Shown piece after piece: positions 41,782 through 49,039 of a stretch of 64,000 nt of DNA. This stretch comes from Subtercola boreus. GTDB taxonomy: Bacteria > Actinomycetota > Actinomycetes > Actinomycetales > Microbacteriaceae. Location of the stretch: assembly GCF_006716115.1 (NCBI RefSeq), contig NZ_VFOO01000001.1, forward strand, positions 1,426,001 through 1,490,000, read 5' to 3'. A program made the position numbers and the translations under genes. Every line of letters begins with the position of its first letter. The first letter of the stretch is position 1. The notes beneath the pieces are model-generated. The model was given only the letters and a program-made list of their open reading frames with translations. It had not been told where the DNA came from and made no database searches.

Positions 41782-42621
41782 GTGCATGTACTCAGCGTCA
41801 GCTCACTCAAGGGCGGGGTCGGTAAGACAACCGTCACCCTCGGCCTCGCTTCCGCAGCCTTCGCGAAGGGTCTCCGCACACTGGTCGTCGACCTCGACCC
41901 GCAGTCCGATGTGTCGACCGGCATGGACATCAATGTCTCCGGCCACCTGAACGTCGCTGACGTGCTCGCCTCCCCCAAAGAGAAGATCGTTCGTGCGGCC
42001 ATCGCCCCCTCCGGCTGGACCAAAGACCGGGGCGGCACAATCGATGTACTGATCGGATCGCCTTCGGCCCTGAACTTCGACGGTCCCCACCCCTCGATCC
42101 GCGACATCTGGAAGCTCGAAGAGGCCCTGGCCACTGTCGAGAGCGACTACGACCTCGTGTTGATCGATTGCGCCCCGTCACTGAATGCGCTGACCCGCAC
42201 GGCATGGGCCGCGAGCGACCGCGTGGCCGTCGTGACCGAGCCCGGGCTGTTCTCCGTGGCCGCCGCCGACCGGGCGCTGCGGGCGATCGAGGAGATCCGC
42301 CGTGGCCTCTCCCCGCGTCTCCAGCCGCTCGGCATCATCGTGAACCGCGTGCGGTCGCAGTCGCTCGAGCACCAGTTCCGCATCAAGGAGCTCCGCGACA
42401 TGTTCGGCCCGCTTGTGCTCTCGCCGCAGCTGCCCGAGCGTACGTCGCTCCAGCAGGCCCAGGGCGCGGCGAAGCCCCTGCACGTCTGGCCCGGCGAGGG
42501 CGCCCAGGAGATGGCGCGCAACTTCGACCTGCTGCTCGAGCGCGTGATGCGCACGGGCCGCATCGGCGACTACGCCGACACCGCCGCGGCCGCCTCCGGC
42601 CGCTCCCCCGCCGACCACTAG
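41782..42621 (+). CDS. Orphan ParA-family ATPase (PldP-like)
   Basis: Deviant Walker ATPase of the ParA/MinD superfamily. The 279 residues begin HVLSVSSLKGGVGKTTVTLG with the KGGVGKTT loop at about 10-17. They continue with LVVDLDPQSDVSTG and DLVLIDCAPSLNALTRTAW. No ParB gene or parS-like site is adjacent, so it is an orphan and not the oriC-linked segregation ParA. In Corynebacterium the orphan ParA PldP affects division, and the MerR/FtsR/GarA genes next door fit a growth or division role (inference). The GTG start is probably leaderless. Confidence 0.85.
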   Translation: MHVLSVSSLKGGVGKTTVTLGLASAAFAKGLRTLVVDLDPQSDVSTGMDINVSGHLNVADVLASPKEKIVRAAIAPSGWTKDRGGTIDVLIGSPSALNFDGPHPSIRDIWKLEEALATVESDYDLVLIDCAPSLNALTRTAWAASDRVAVVTEPGLFSVAAADRALRAIEEIRRGLSPRLQPLGIIVNRVRSQSLEHQFRIKELRDMFGPLVLSPQLPERTSLQQAQGAAKPLHVWPGEGAQEMARNFDLLLERVMRTGRIGDYADTAAAASGRSPADH

Positions 42622-42708
42622 GCGAAAGCAGGTTTGAAAGCCGCGGTAGCTCCGGTCAAGTGACGTCCAGATCGCCAAATCACGGTCTCGAATGCCTGCT
42701 TCTCCCTC

Positions 42709-42760
42709 GTGCCGCGCTTGGAGCGAACGCCCGTTCAAGGCGTTCGCCGCGCTCACTCAG
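42709..42760. repeat. 52-base hairpin element, copy 2 (end of the MerR gene)
   Basis: Stem GCGAACGCC / GGCGTTCGC (42723-42731 and 42739-42747) has the same flanking GCGCGGC motifs as copy 1 at 38239-38290. The MerR stop codon (42757-42759) occupies the same place in the element as the pyc stop does in copy 1. The two G-to-A changes in one stem arm are matched by C-to-T changes in the other. The remainder of the 135-base gap to parA shows nothing definite. Confidence 0.85.
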
Positions 42761-43302
42761 GCGGAACGGGCGGCGCGACGCGCTGCGAGCTCGTCCATGG
42801 GGTCGGCCACGTCGGTGCCGAGCTCGACGAGGGAGGATTCCACCTCGCGCAGCACCTTGCCCACCGCGATGCCGAAGACACCCTGGCCGCGGCTGACGAG
42901 GTCGATGACCTCGTCGTTCGACGTGCAGAGGTAGACGCTCGCCCCGTCGCTCATCAGCGTGGTCTGGGCGAGGTCGGTGACGCCCGACTCCCGCAGCTGC
43001 TCGATGGCGGTACGGATCTGCTGCAGCGAGATGCCGGTGTCGAGGAGTCGCTTCACGAGCTTCAGCACGAGGATGTCGCGGAACCCGTAGAGGCGCTGCG
43101 AACCTGATCCGGCGGCCCCACGGACCGTGGGCTCCACGAGGGAGGTGCGTGCCCAGTAGTCGAGCTGCCGGTACGTGATGCCCGCAGCACGAGCCGCGAC
43201 AGCACCGCGATACCCGGCAGCGTCGTCGAGCTCCGGCAGACCGTCGGTGAAGAGCAGGCCCTGGTCGTAACGAGCTTCCTCGCCGTGGACGTGCTCACTC
43301 AT
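42757..43302 (-). CDS. MerR family transcriptional regulator (second of the pair)
   Basis: The 181-residue protein has an offset MerR helix-turn-helix (YRGAVAARAAGITYRQLDYWART, then LVEPTVRG and SQRLYGFRDILVLKLVKRLLDTGISLQQIRTAI). A C-terminal effector-like part is rich in Val/Leu (SVYLCTSNDEVIDLVSRGQGVF). It corresponds in position to the MerR gene next to ftsR and odhI/garA in corynebacteria and mycobacteria. Targets are unknown. ATG 43302 has AGAGG upstream; a frame opening at 43368 was not used. Confidence 0.9.
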   Translation of the reverse strand: MSEHVHGEEARYDQGLLFTDGLPELDDAAGYRGAVAARAAGITYRQLDYWARTSLVEPTVRGAAGSGSQRLYGFRDILVLKLVKRLLDTGISLQQIRTAIEQLRESGVTDLAQTTLMSDGASVYLCTSNDEVIDLVSRGQGVFGIAVGKVLREVESSLVELGTDVADPMDELAARRAARSA

Positions 43303-43413
43303 TGATCTGCCTCTCTCGTACTGCTCGGAGTCCACGCTATCGACGTGACGGGATGCGGGCAACGACATCCGCCCGAACGCCCCGGCGTGTCGCGCGAACC
43401 TCCACCCCCCACC

Positions 43414-44136
43414 CTACGGGGCGAGCTTGCCGAGCGCCGCCCTGATCAGGCTGGTGCGCACGATTTCGAGCTGGCCGGAGATCTCGCTGGCACGCTCGGC
43501 GATCTGCGCACGGCTCGACACAGTGTTGCGGCGCGCGATCGGCAGCAGGGCGCTCTCGATCAATCCGACCTCGCGGTCGGCCGCGGCCCGGAAGCCACGG
43601 AGGTGCCGGGGCTCGATGCCGACCTTCTGCAGCTCGACCATCGCCTTCAGCACACCGACCGCGTCATCGCCGTAGGTCTCGCTGGCGGTCACCAGGGATG
43701 CACTGATGGCGTCGTTCAGCAGCTGGGGTGTGGCGTGCGTCTCGTTCAGCAGGTCGTCCCGGCTGAACCGGCGGGCACCCCCGAGCATGGACGGGCCGCC
43801 GCGCGACGGCACCGTCGCACTGGTGCCGCCCGGCATCGGCGGATTGAGTCCTGCGTCGACGTCGTGCAGGTACTGCTTGATGACGTTCAGCGGCAGGTAG
43901 CAGTCGCGTTGCATCGCCAGCACGAGGCGAAGGCGTTCCACGTCGGCGTTCGAGAACTTGCGGTACCCCGACTGGGTGCGGGCCGGCGAGACGAGCCCGC
44001 GCTCCTCGAGGAACCGCAGCTTCGACGGACTGATGTCGCTGAACTCAGGGCTCAGCTGCGACAGCACCTGGCCGATGCTGAGGAGCCGTGCCGGCGATCC
44101 GTCCCCCGGAAGGGACCGCGCGGGCGAGGCGCCCAC
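43414..44136 (-). CDS. ftsR: MerR family regulator FtsR-like
   Basis: In Corynebacterium FtsR (Rv1828 homologue) activates ftsZ. The 240-residue protein has the winged helix at about 18-90 (LSIGQVLSQLSPEFSDISPSKLRFLEERGLV, then TQSGYRKFSNADVERLRLVL). A C-terminal domain follows (LLNDAISASLVTASETYG, GIEPRHLRGFRAAADREVGLIESAL). It starts with GTG 44136 overlapping the garA-like stop, so the two are translationally coupled. The assignment rests on gene order plus domain layout. Confidence 0.85.
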   Translation of the reverse strand: MGASPARSLPGDGSPARLLSIGQVLSQLSPEFSDISPSKLRFLEERGLVSPARTQSGYRKFSNADVERLRLVLAMQRDCYLPLNVIKQYLHDVDAGLNPPMPGGTSATVPSRGGPSMLGGARRFSRDDLLNETHATPQLLNDAISASLVTASETYGDDAVGVLKAMVELQKVGIEPRHLRGFRAAADREVGLIESALLPIARRNTVSSRAQIAERASEISGQLEIVRTSLIRAALGKLAP

Positions 44137-44693
44137 TACGCTTCTGCGTTCGCCGCCACGTCACGACGTGAGGGGTAGAAGGTGAGCCTGAACTTGCCGA
44201 CCTGGATCTCCGAGCCGTCGGCGAGCAGAGCGTCGTCGACCCGCACCCCGTCGAAGTACGTTCCGTTCAGGGAGTGCAGGTCACGGACGGTGAACGTCGT
44301 GCCCGAGCGGGAGAATTCGGCGTGCCGGCGGGAGACGGTGACGTCGTCGAGGAAGACATCGGCGTCGGGGTGACGGCCGGCGACCGTCGTCAGCTTGTCG
44401 AGAAGGAACCGGGCTCCGGCGCTCGGCCCGCGCCGAACGATCAGGAGGGCGGATCCGGAGGGCAGGGCGGCGATCGCGTCGAGCTCCTCGGGGGTGACCC
44501 CGCCTTCGAGGGCCGCCATCTGTGCGGCGAACTCCCCGGTGAGGTTCATCGTGTTGTCGTTGCCCACGGTTCCGATGGCACTGGTGCCCGGTTCGCCGGT
44601 GAAAGCGGGTGGCACGGAATCCCCGTCGGTCGTGCCGGGCGTACGCACAATGCGGTTCGATCGAGTGAGCTCTGAATCGCTGTCGTCTGGCAT
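44136..44693 (-). CDS. garA: FHA-domain protein, GarA/OdhI-like
   Basis: GarA/OdhI is a phosphoswitch that inhibits 2-oxoglutarate dehydrogenase unless phosphorylated by Ser/Thr kinases. The 185-residue protein has its FHA domain at about 95-175. TVAGRHPDADVFLDDVTVSRRHAEF and LHSLNGTYFDGVRVDD contain the conserved Arg, Ser, His and Asn that bind phosphothreonine. The usual ETTS switch motif before the FHA domain is not seen; the nearest threonines are in NDNTMNLTG (about 45-53). The PASTA kinase at 29974 is a possible upstream kinase (inference). Confidence 0.85.
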   Translation of the reverse strand: MPDDSDSELTRSNRIVRTPGTTDGDSVPPAFTGEPGTSAIGTVGNDNTMNLTGEFAAQMAALEGGVTPEELDAIAALPSGSALLIVRRGPSAGARFLLDKLTTVAGRHPDADVFLDDVTVSRRHAEFSRSGTTFTVRDLHSLNGTYFDGVRVDDALLADGSEIQVGKFRLTFYPSRRDVAANAEA

Positions 44694-44866
44694 GGTCGAT
44701 GGCCTCCTTACTCAGCCTCCAGCGTAGCCGATAGCCTCTCGTGAGAATGCTGGGTGTGCACAACTCGTGGTGGGGAATGCGGCGAATCCGCAGCCGCCGT
44801 CACGACCCTGCCCGGCACGGCCCGCGGCACACGGTGCGGCACCCCGCCACGCGCGTGCGGGTCGAC

Positions 44867-44872
44867 TAACGT
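44867..44872 (+). promoter_or_regulatory. Possible -10 element of the DUF3097 gene
   Basis: TAACGT lies 7 bases before GTG 44880, which has no ribosome-binding site, suggesting a leaderless transcript starting at that codon. It favours GTG 44880 over GTG 44874 and over the frame opening at 44754. Confidence 0.45.
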
Positions 44873-44879
44873 CGTGCGG

Positions 44880-45749
44880 GTGACCTTCGACCGCTACAGC
44901 TCAGACGTTCTCGCAGACTTCTCCCGCCGGCCCGTGCGGGAGAAGCCGCCCACGAAGGAGGCCGCCTTCGACCTCGTGGTCGAAGATGTGGCGAGCGACT
45001 TCTGCGGCTCCGTCGTGCGCACCGAGGGAAAGATGGTCGAACTCGAAGACCGCCGGGGGCGACGCCGCATGTTCCCGCTCGGCGGCGGCTTCCTGTTCGA
45101 GGGCGCCCCGGTCATCCTCGTCGCGCCGTCCGCCGCGCGCCCGGCGGGGGCCCTCCGCACCGCATCCGGTTCGGTGAAGGCTCCGGATGCCCGGGCCAGG
45201 GTCGCCCGCGCCAGCCGCATCTTCGTCGAGGGCCGGCACGACGCCGAACTCGTGGAGAAGGTCTGGGGCGACGACCTCCGCGGCGAGGGCGTCGTCGTCG
45301 AATACCTGGAGGGCGTGGACCACCTCGACGCGGTGCTGAAGCAGTTCCGGCCCACCTCCGCCAGGCGGGTCGGCGTGCTCGTCGACCACCTCGTGACGGG
45401 CTCGAAGGAGACCCGGATCGCCGACGCGGTGATGCGCGCGCAGGGTGAGAACGCGGTGCTCATCGTCGGGCATCCGTACATCGACATCTGGCAGGCCGTG
45501 AAACCGGGGCGCCTCGGCATCGAGGCCTGGCCGAGCATCCCGCGGAGCATCGAGTGGAAGCACGGCATCTGCGCCTCGCTCGGCTGGCCGCATGACGACC
45601 AGGCCGACATCGCGGCGGCGTGGCAGCGCATCCTCGGCCGGGTGCGCACGTACACCGACCTCGAACCCGAGCTGCTCGGCCGGGTGGAGCAGCTGATCGA
45701 CTTCGTGACGAGCGGCGACCACAGCGACAACGGCGAAGGAGCACGCTGA
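44880..45749 (+). CDS. DUF3097 family protein
   Basis: Function unknown; actinobacterial family. The 289 residues include FDLVVEDVASDFCGSVVRTE near the N-terminus. The central part, VARASRIFVEGRHDAELVEKVWGDDLR, resembles a TOPRIM-like nucleotide-handling fold (family-level impression), and LVDHLVTGSKETRIADAV and HPYIDIWQAVKPGRLGI follow. The start GTG 44880 was picked from the -10 spacing. Its stop overlaps the ATG of the next gene (TGATG), so it is coupled to the PabC-like enzyme. Confidence 0.85.
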   Translation: MTFDRYSSDVLADFSRRPVREKPPTKEAAFDLVVEDVASDFCGSVVRTEGKMVELEDRRGRRRMFPLGGGFLFEGAPVILVAPSAARPAGALRTASGSVKAPDARARVARASRIFVEGRHDAELVEKVWGDDLRGEGVVVEYLEGVDHLDAVLKQFRPTSARRVGVLVDHLVTGSKETRIADAVMRAQGENAVLIVGHPYIDIWQAVKPGRLGIEAWPSIPRSIEWKHGICASLGWPHDDQADIAAAWQRILGRVRTYTDLEPELLGRVEQLIDFVTSGDHSDNGEGAR

Positions 45750-46636
45750 TGACCGACCGCACGACTCCCGTTCTGCTGGTGCTCCGCTCGCCGGGCGGCG
45801 AAGGGCACGTTCCACCGGTCTACGACGTGGCCGACCCGCACGCGCCGGTCGCCGAGGCGCTCGACCTCGGTATCACCCGGGGCGACGGCGTCTTCGAGAC
45901 GATCACGGTGGTCAACGGCATCCCGCAGGCTCTGGATGCCCACCTCGACCGTCTCGCGCGATCCGCCGCCATGCTCGACCTCCCCGCCCCCGACCTCACC
46001 GCCTGGCGAACGAGCGTCTTCGCGGCCGTCGACCTGCACTCCGAGGTGCCGGAGGCGTTCGTGAAACTGCTGTACTCGCGGGGCGTCGAGGGTTCCGGGC
46101 AGCCGACCGGCTGGGTCTGGATGCAGCCGAGCGCCGACTTCACCCGCGAACGCACCGAGGGGATCGACGTGGTGCTGCTCGACCGCGGGTACCCGAGCAC
46201 GGTCGCCGAGACGTCGCCGTGGTTGCTGCAGGGCGCCAAGACGCTGTCGTACGCCGTCAACAGGGCGGCCCTCCGCGAGGCCCAGCGCCGGGGGGCCGAC
46301 GATGTGCTCTTCGTCTCGAGCGACGGGCTGCTGCTCGAGGGGCCGACCTCCACGGTCATCCTGAAGCTCGACGGCAGGCTGGTGACGCCGAACCCGAACT
46401 TCGGACTGCTGCCCGGTACGACGCAGGAGAGCGTGTTCGAGATCGCGGCGCACAACGGCTACAAGACGGCGTACGAGGCGCTGACGCCCGCGGACCTGCG
46501 GCGAGCCGACGCGGCGTGGCTGGTGTCGAGCGTGCGGAATGCCGCGCCGATCCGCTCGGTCGACGGCGCACCGCGGGCGGTGGATGCCGCATTGACCGAC
46601 TCGATCAACACCGGCCTCGCGTCGCGGACCACCTGA
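45749..46636 (+). CDS. pabC: Aminodeoxychorismate lyase-like, class IV aminotransferase family
   Basis: Fold type IV PLP enzyme. The 295-residue protein has the early GITRGDGVFETITVVNGIPQAL motif, the PLP lysine in LQGAKTLSYAVNRAALREA and GLLLEGPTSTVILKLDG. NFGLLPGTTQESV also fits the family. The sequence fits aminodeoxychorismate lyase (4-aminobenzoate, then folate), but branched-chain or D-amino-acid aminotransferases share the fold, so the substrate is inferred. ATG 45749 overlaps the DUF3097 stop. Confidence 0.8.
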   Translation: MTDRTTPVLLVLRSPGGEGHVPPVYDVADPHAPVAEALDLGITRGDGVFETITVVNGIPQALDAHLDRLARSAAMLDLPAPDLTAWRTSVFAAVDLHSEVPEAFVKLLYSRGVEGSGQPTGWVWMQPSADFTRERTEGIDVVLLDRGYPSTVAETSPWLLQGAKTLSYAVNRAALREAQRRGADDVLFVSSDGLLLEGPTSTVILKLDGRLVTPNPNFGLLPGTTQESVFEIAAHNGYKTAYEALTPADLRRADAAWLVSSVRNAAPIRSVDGAPRAVDAALTDSINTGLASRTT

Positions 46637-46638
46637 CG

Positions 46639-46770
46639 GTGTCGGCCGGCGGGGGCGCGGGCGCCGCGGACGGCCGCGGCGGCGGGGGCAGCGGCACGGG
46701 CGGCGTCGGCGCCGTGGGCACGCCAAGCGGAGGCGTGCCGGGCACGGGCGGCGGGGGCTCGACACCGTGA
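46639..46770 (+). CDS. Possible 43-residue glycine-rich small ORF
   Basis: The 130-base gap between pabC and the TRIC-like gene is fully open in one frame from GTG 46639. It encodes a Gly/Ala/Thr/Pro-rich peptide (starting SAGGGAGAADG, ending GGGGSTP). Its TGA overlaps the next start codon (GTGA), as in real translationally coupled pairs. High GC makes such open frames cheap, and there is no ribosome-binding site of note, so this may be only a leader or nothing. Confidence 0.25.
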   Translation: MSAGGGAGAADGRGGGGSGTGGVGAVGTPSGGVPGTGGGGSTP

Positions 46771-47387
46771 GACGCGCCGTCGCCCGGCTGTACTCGGTCG
46801 CGGACCACGCGGCCACCGCCCTCTTCGCCATCGAGGGCGCCCGCGCGGGTGTGCTCGCCGGACTCGATCTGCTGGGCATCCTGGTGGTCGGGTTCTGCAC
46901 CGCGCTCGTCGGCGGCATCCTCCGCGACCTGCTGATCGGCGACGTACCGCCGGCCGCGTTCCGCTCGCCCTCGCGCATCGTCGTGGCGCTGGCCGGCGGC
47001 GCCCTGGTGTTCGCCGGATCCCGCGTGTTCGACACCTTCCCGGCCGAGGCGTTCGTTCTCTTCGACGCCGCAGGGCTCGCCCTCTTCGCGGTGACCGGGG
47101 CCCAGAAGGCGATCGAGCACCGGTCGAATGGGGTGGTGGTGGTCATCCTCGGCACCCTGACCGGTGTGGGTGGCGGGGTCGTGCGCGATGTGCTGCTGAA
47201 CCGTGTGCCGGCCGTGCTCGCCGGGGACATCTACGCGACGGCCGCGGCGCTCGGCGCTCTCGGGGTGCTGGTCGCGACACGGTTGCGCGTGCCGGGGGTG
47301 GTGGCGCTGGCGATCGGTTTCGCGCTCTGCTTCGGGCTCCGGATGATCGCGGTGACGTTCGGCTGGCAACTGCCGCACGTGGCATGA
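46767..47387 (+). CDS. TRIC cation channel family (UPF0126) membrane protein
   Basis: The 206 residues contain two repeats of a three-helix unit. The first has ALFAIEGARAGVLAGLDLLGILVVG and GGILRDLLIGDVPPAAF; the second has ALFAVTGAQKAIEHRSNG and GGGVVRDVLLNRVPAVL. The repeated GGxxRDxL signature identifies the family (YicG/YadS type). Bacterial members form trimeric potassium-permeable channels; glycine export has also been proposed. GTG 46767 is the only sensible start. Confidence 0.88.
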   Translation: MRRAVARLYSVADHAATALFAIEGARAGVLAGLDLLGILVVGFCTALVGGILRDLLIGDVPPAAFRSPSRIVVALAGGALVFAGSRVFDTFPAEAFVLFDAAGLALFAVTGAQKAIEHRSNGVVVVILGTLTGVGGGVVRDVLLNRVPAVLAGDIYATAAALGALGVLVATRLRVPGVVALAIGFALCFGLRMIAVTFGWQLPHVA

Positions 47388-47426
47388 CCCGCCCCCCGCC
47401 CCGCGCGGCGCCCCCACACGAACGAA

Positions 47427-47474
47427 AGGACGCCAACTGCTCGAAAATGGGGGCTTTCGAGCAGTTGGCGTCCT
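47427..47474. terminator. Perfect 20-base inverted repeat between convergent genes
   Basis: Arms 47427-47446 and 47455-47474 pair without mismatch around the loop ATGGGGGC. It lies between the convergent TRIC-like and HtrA-like genes and has no T-run. The length and perfection exceed a usual terminator, but no second copy was found in the window. Confidence 0.65.
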
Positions 47475-47511
47475 CTCGAATCGATTCGGCGCACCGCTGG
47501 GGGTGGGGGGG

Positions 47512-48894
47512 TCAGGCGGCGGGGCCCGCGATCAGGGTCGCGGTCGCCGTCTGGCTGGCGCCGGAGGCGTCAGTGTAGGTCAGGGTCACGGTGTCGCCGA
47601 CCTTGTAGGTCTTCAGCGTGCTGGTCAGCGCGCTTCCGCTCGCGACGCTGGTGCCGTCGACGGCGGTGATGACGTCACCCGCGGCGAGGCCGGCTGTGGC
47701 GGCCGGGGTGCCGTCGATGACGCCGGCGACCGTCGCACCCGCGACCGTGCTGGTGCCCGTGCCGGTTCCGCCTGCTGTACCCGATCCGGGGTAGGTGCTG
47801 CTGCCGGTCGAGGAGCTCGCGACCTCGATTCCGAGGAAGGCGGGCAGGCCGATGGTGATCGTCGAGGTGGCGGCACCGGAGTCGATCTGCTTGGCGATGG
47901 AGAGAGCATCCGTGATCGGGATCGCGAAGCCGGTCACGACGCTGCTGCCGCTCGACGCCGCAGTGTCGATGCCGACGACCTCGCCGTCGGCGTCGTAGAG
48001 GGGGCCGCCCGAGTCGCCGGACTGGATGTCCGCCTCGACCTGGATCATTCCGTCGAGCGTCTCGCCCGCAGCGGATCCCTCGGCCTGCGTGGTCACCGAC
48101 TGGTCGAGTCCGGTCACGGTGCCGGCCGCGGCCGACAGTGTGCCGGTTCCGCCCGCGTTGCCGACGCCCGTGATGGCGTCGCCGACCGCGAGGTCTTCGG
48201 ACGTGTCGAGCGAGGCCGGGGTGAGACCGGATGCCCCCTCGAGCTTCAGCACGGCGACATCGTGGGTGGCGTCGGTGCCGACGACGGTCGCGGTGTACGT
48301 CTTGCCCGTGGAGGCGATGGTGACCGAGATGCTGGTCGAGCCCTCCACGACGTGGTTGTTGGTCAGGATCTCGCCGTCGGAGGTGAGGATGATGCCGGTA
48401 CCGGCCGCCTCCGCGCCCTCGTACTTCAGCACGGTGTTGATCAGAACGACGCCGACGGCCTGGTCGGCGGTGGCGGTGGTGGCCGACTGCGTCGCGGTGC
48501 CCGTGCCGCTGCCGGACGTTCCCGATCCGGAGCTGCCCGATCCGGTGCTTCCCGACCCGCTGGAGCCGCTCGAGCCGCTCCCGCTGCCGAAGCTGCCGTA
48601 GCCGCCGTTCGGAAGAGTGGATGTTCCGCTGCCCGATCCCGAACCGCGGGTGTCGAGCAGGCTCGACGACGAGCTGGTGCCGGAGGCGGCTGCCGCCGCG
48701 TTCAGGGCGAGGGGTACGCCGACACCGAGGGTGAGGCCGACGCTGGTGCACGCGACCGCCAGGGCTGCGGCGGACGCGCCCAGAATCAGAAAGTTGCGGG
48801 GACGCCAGATGCGCCTCTCACGGGTTGCCGTTCCGGCGGCAGCAGGTACTGCCTCGTGGAACTCGGGCTGCGGCTGGCTCTCGGGCGTTTGCAT
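47512..48894 (-). CDS. HtrA/DegP-like secreted serine protease with PDZ domain
   Basis: Membrane-anchored extracytoplasmic protease or chaperone. The 460 residues have a cytoplasmic N-terminus and a membrane segment at about 37-62 (FLILGASAAALAVACTSVGLTLG). A long Ser/Gly linker leads to a trypsin-like domain with His in LTNNHVVEG, Asp in THDVAVLKLEG and Ser in QSGDSGGPLYD. A C-terminal PDZ domain follows (VAGVIDGTPAATAGLAAGDVITAVDG). ATG 48894 has GAGAGGAAG upstream; the frame opens earlier at 49083, but that part overlaps the divergent gene. Confidence 0.92.
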   Translation of the reverse strand: MQTPESQPQPEFHEAVPAAAGTATRERRIWRPRNFLILGASAAALAVACTSVGLTLGVGVPLALNAAAAASGTSSSSSLLDTRGSGSGSGTSTLPNGGYGSFGSGSGSSGSSGSGSTGSGSSGSGTSGSGTGTATQSATTATADQAVGVVLINTVLKYEGAEAAGTGIILTSDGEILTNNHVVEGSTSISVTIASTGKTYTATVVGTDATHDVAVLKLEGASGLTPASLDTSEDLAVGDAITGVGNAGGTGTLSAAAGTVTGLDQSVTTQAEGSAAGETLDGMIQVEADIQSGDSGGPLYDADGEVVGIDTAASSGSSVVTGFAIPITDALSIAKQIDSGAATSTITIGLPAFLGIEVASSSTGSSTYPGSGTAGGTGTGTSTVAGATVAGVIDGTPAATAGLAAGDVITAVDGTSVASGSALTSTLKTYKVGDTVTLTYTDASGASQTATATLIAGPAA

Positions 48895-49039
48895 GTCTTC
48901 CTCTCGGTGCCCCTCGTGGGCAAGAACCAGAAAACGCCCGGACGCTATGAGGAAGCTATGCGTGGCTCTCGGACAACCTGAGAACTCACTGTCCAGAGCC
49001 TGAGGGTGAGGGAGGTGAGATTTCTGTAGTCTGGAACGC

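Noticed and set aside
41782-42621. Chromosome segregation ParA with nearby parB/parS
   Set aside because: No ParB gene, parS-like palindrome or origin-region gene (dnaA, gyrB, rsmG, yidC) is present, so this is an orphan ParA.
44894-47230. 778-codon minus-strand frame across DUF3097, pabC and the TRIC-like gene
   Set aside because: It spans three well-supported plus-strand genes and has the Arg/Pro/Ser composition of a GC-rich shadow frame.
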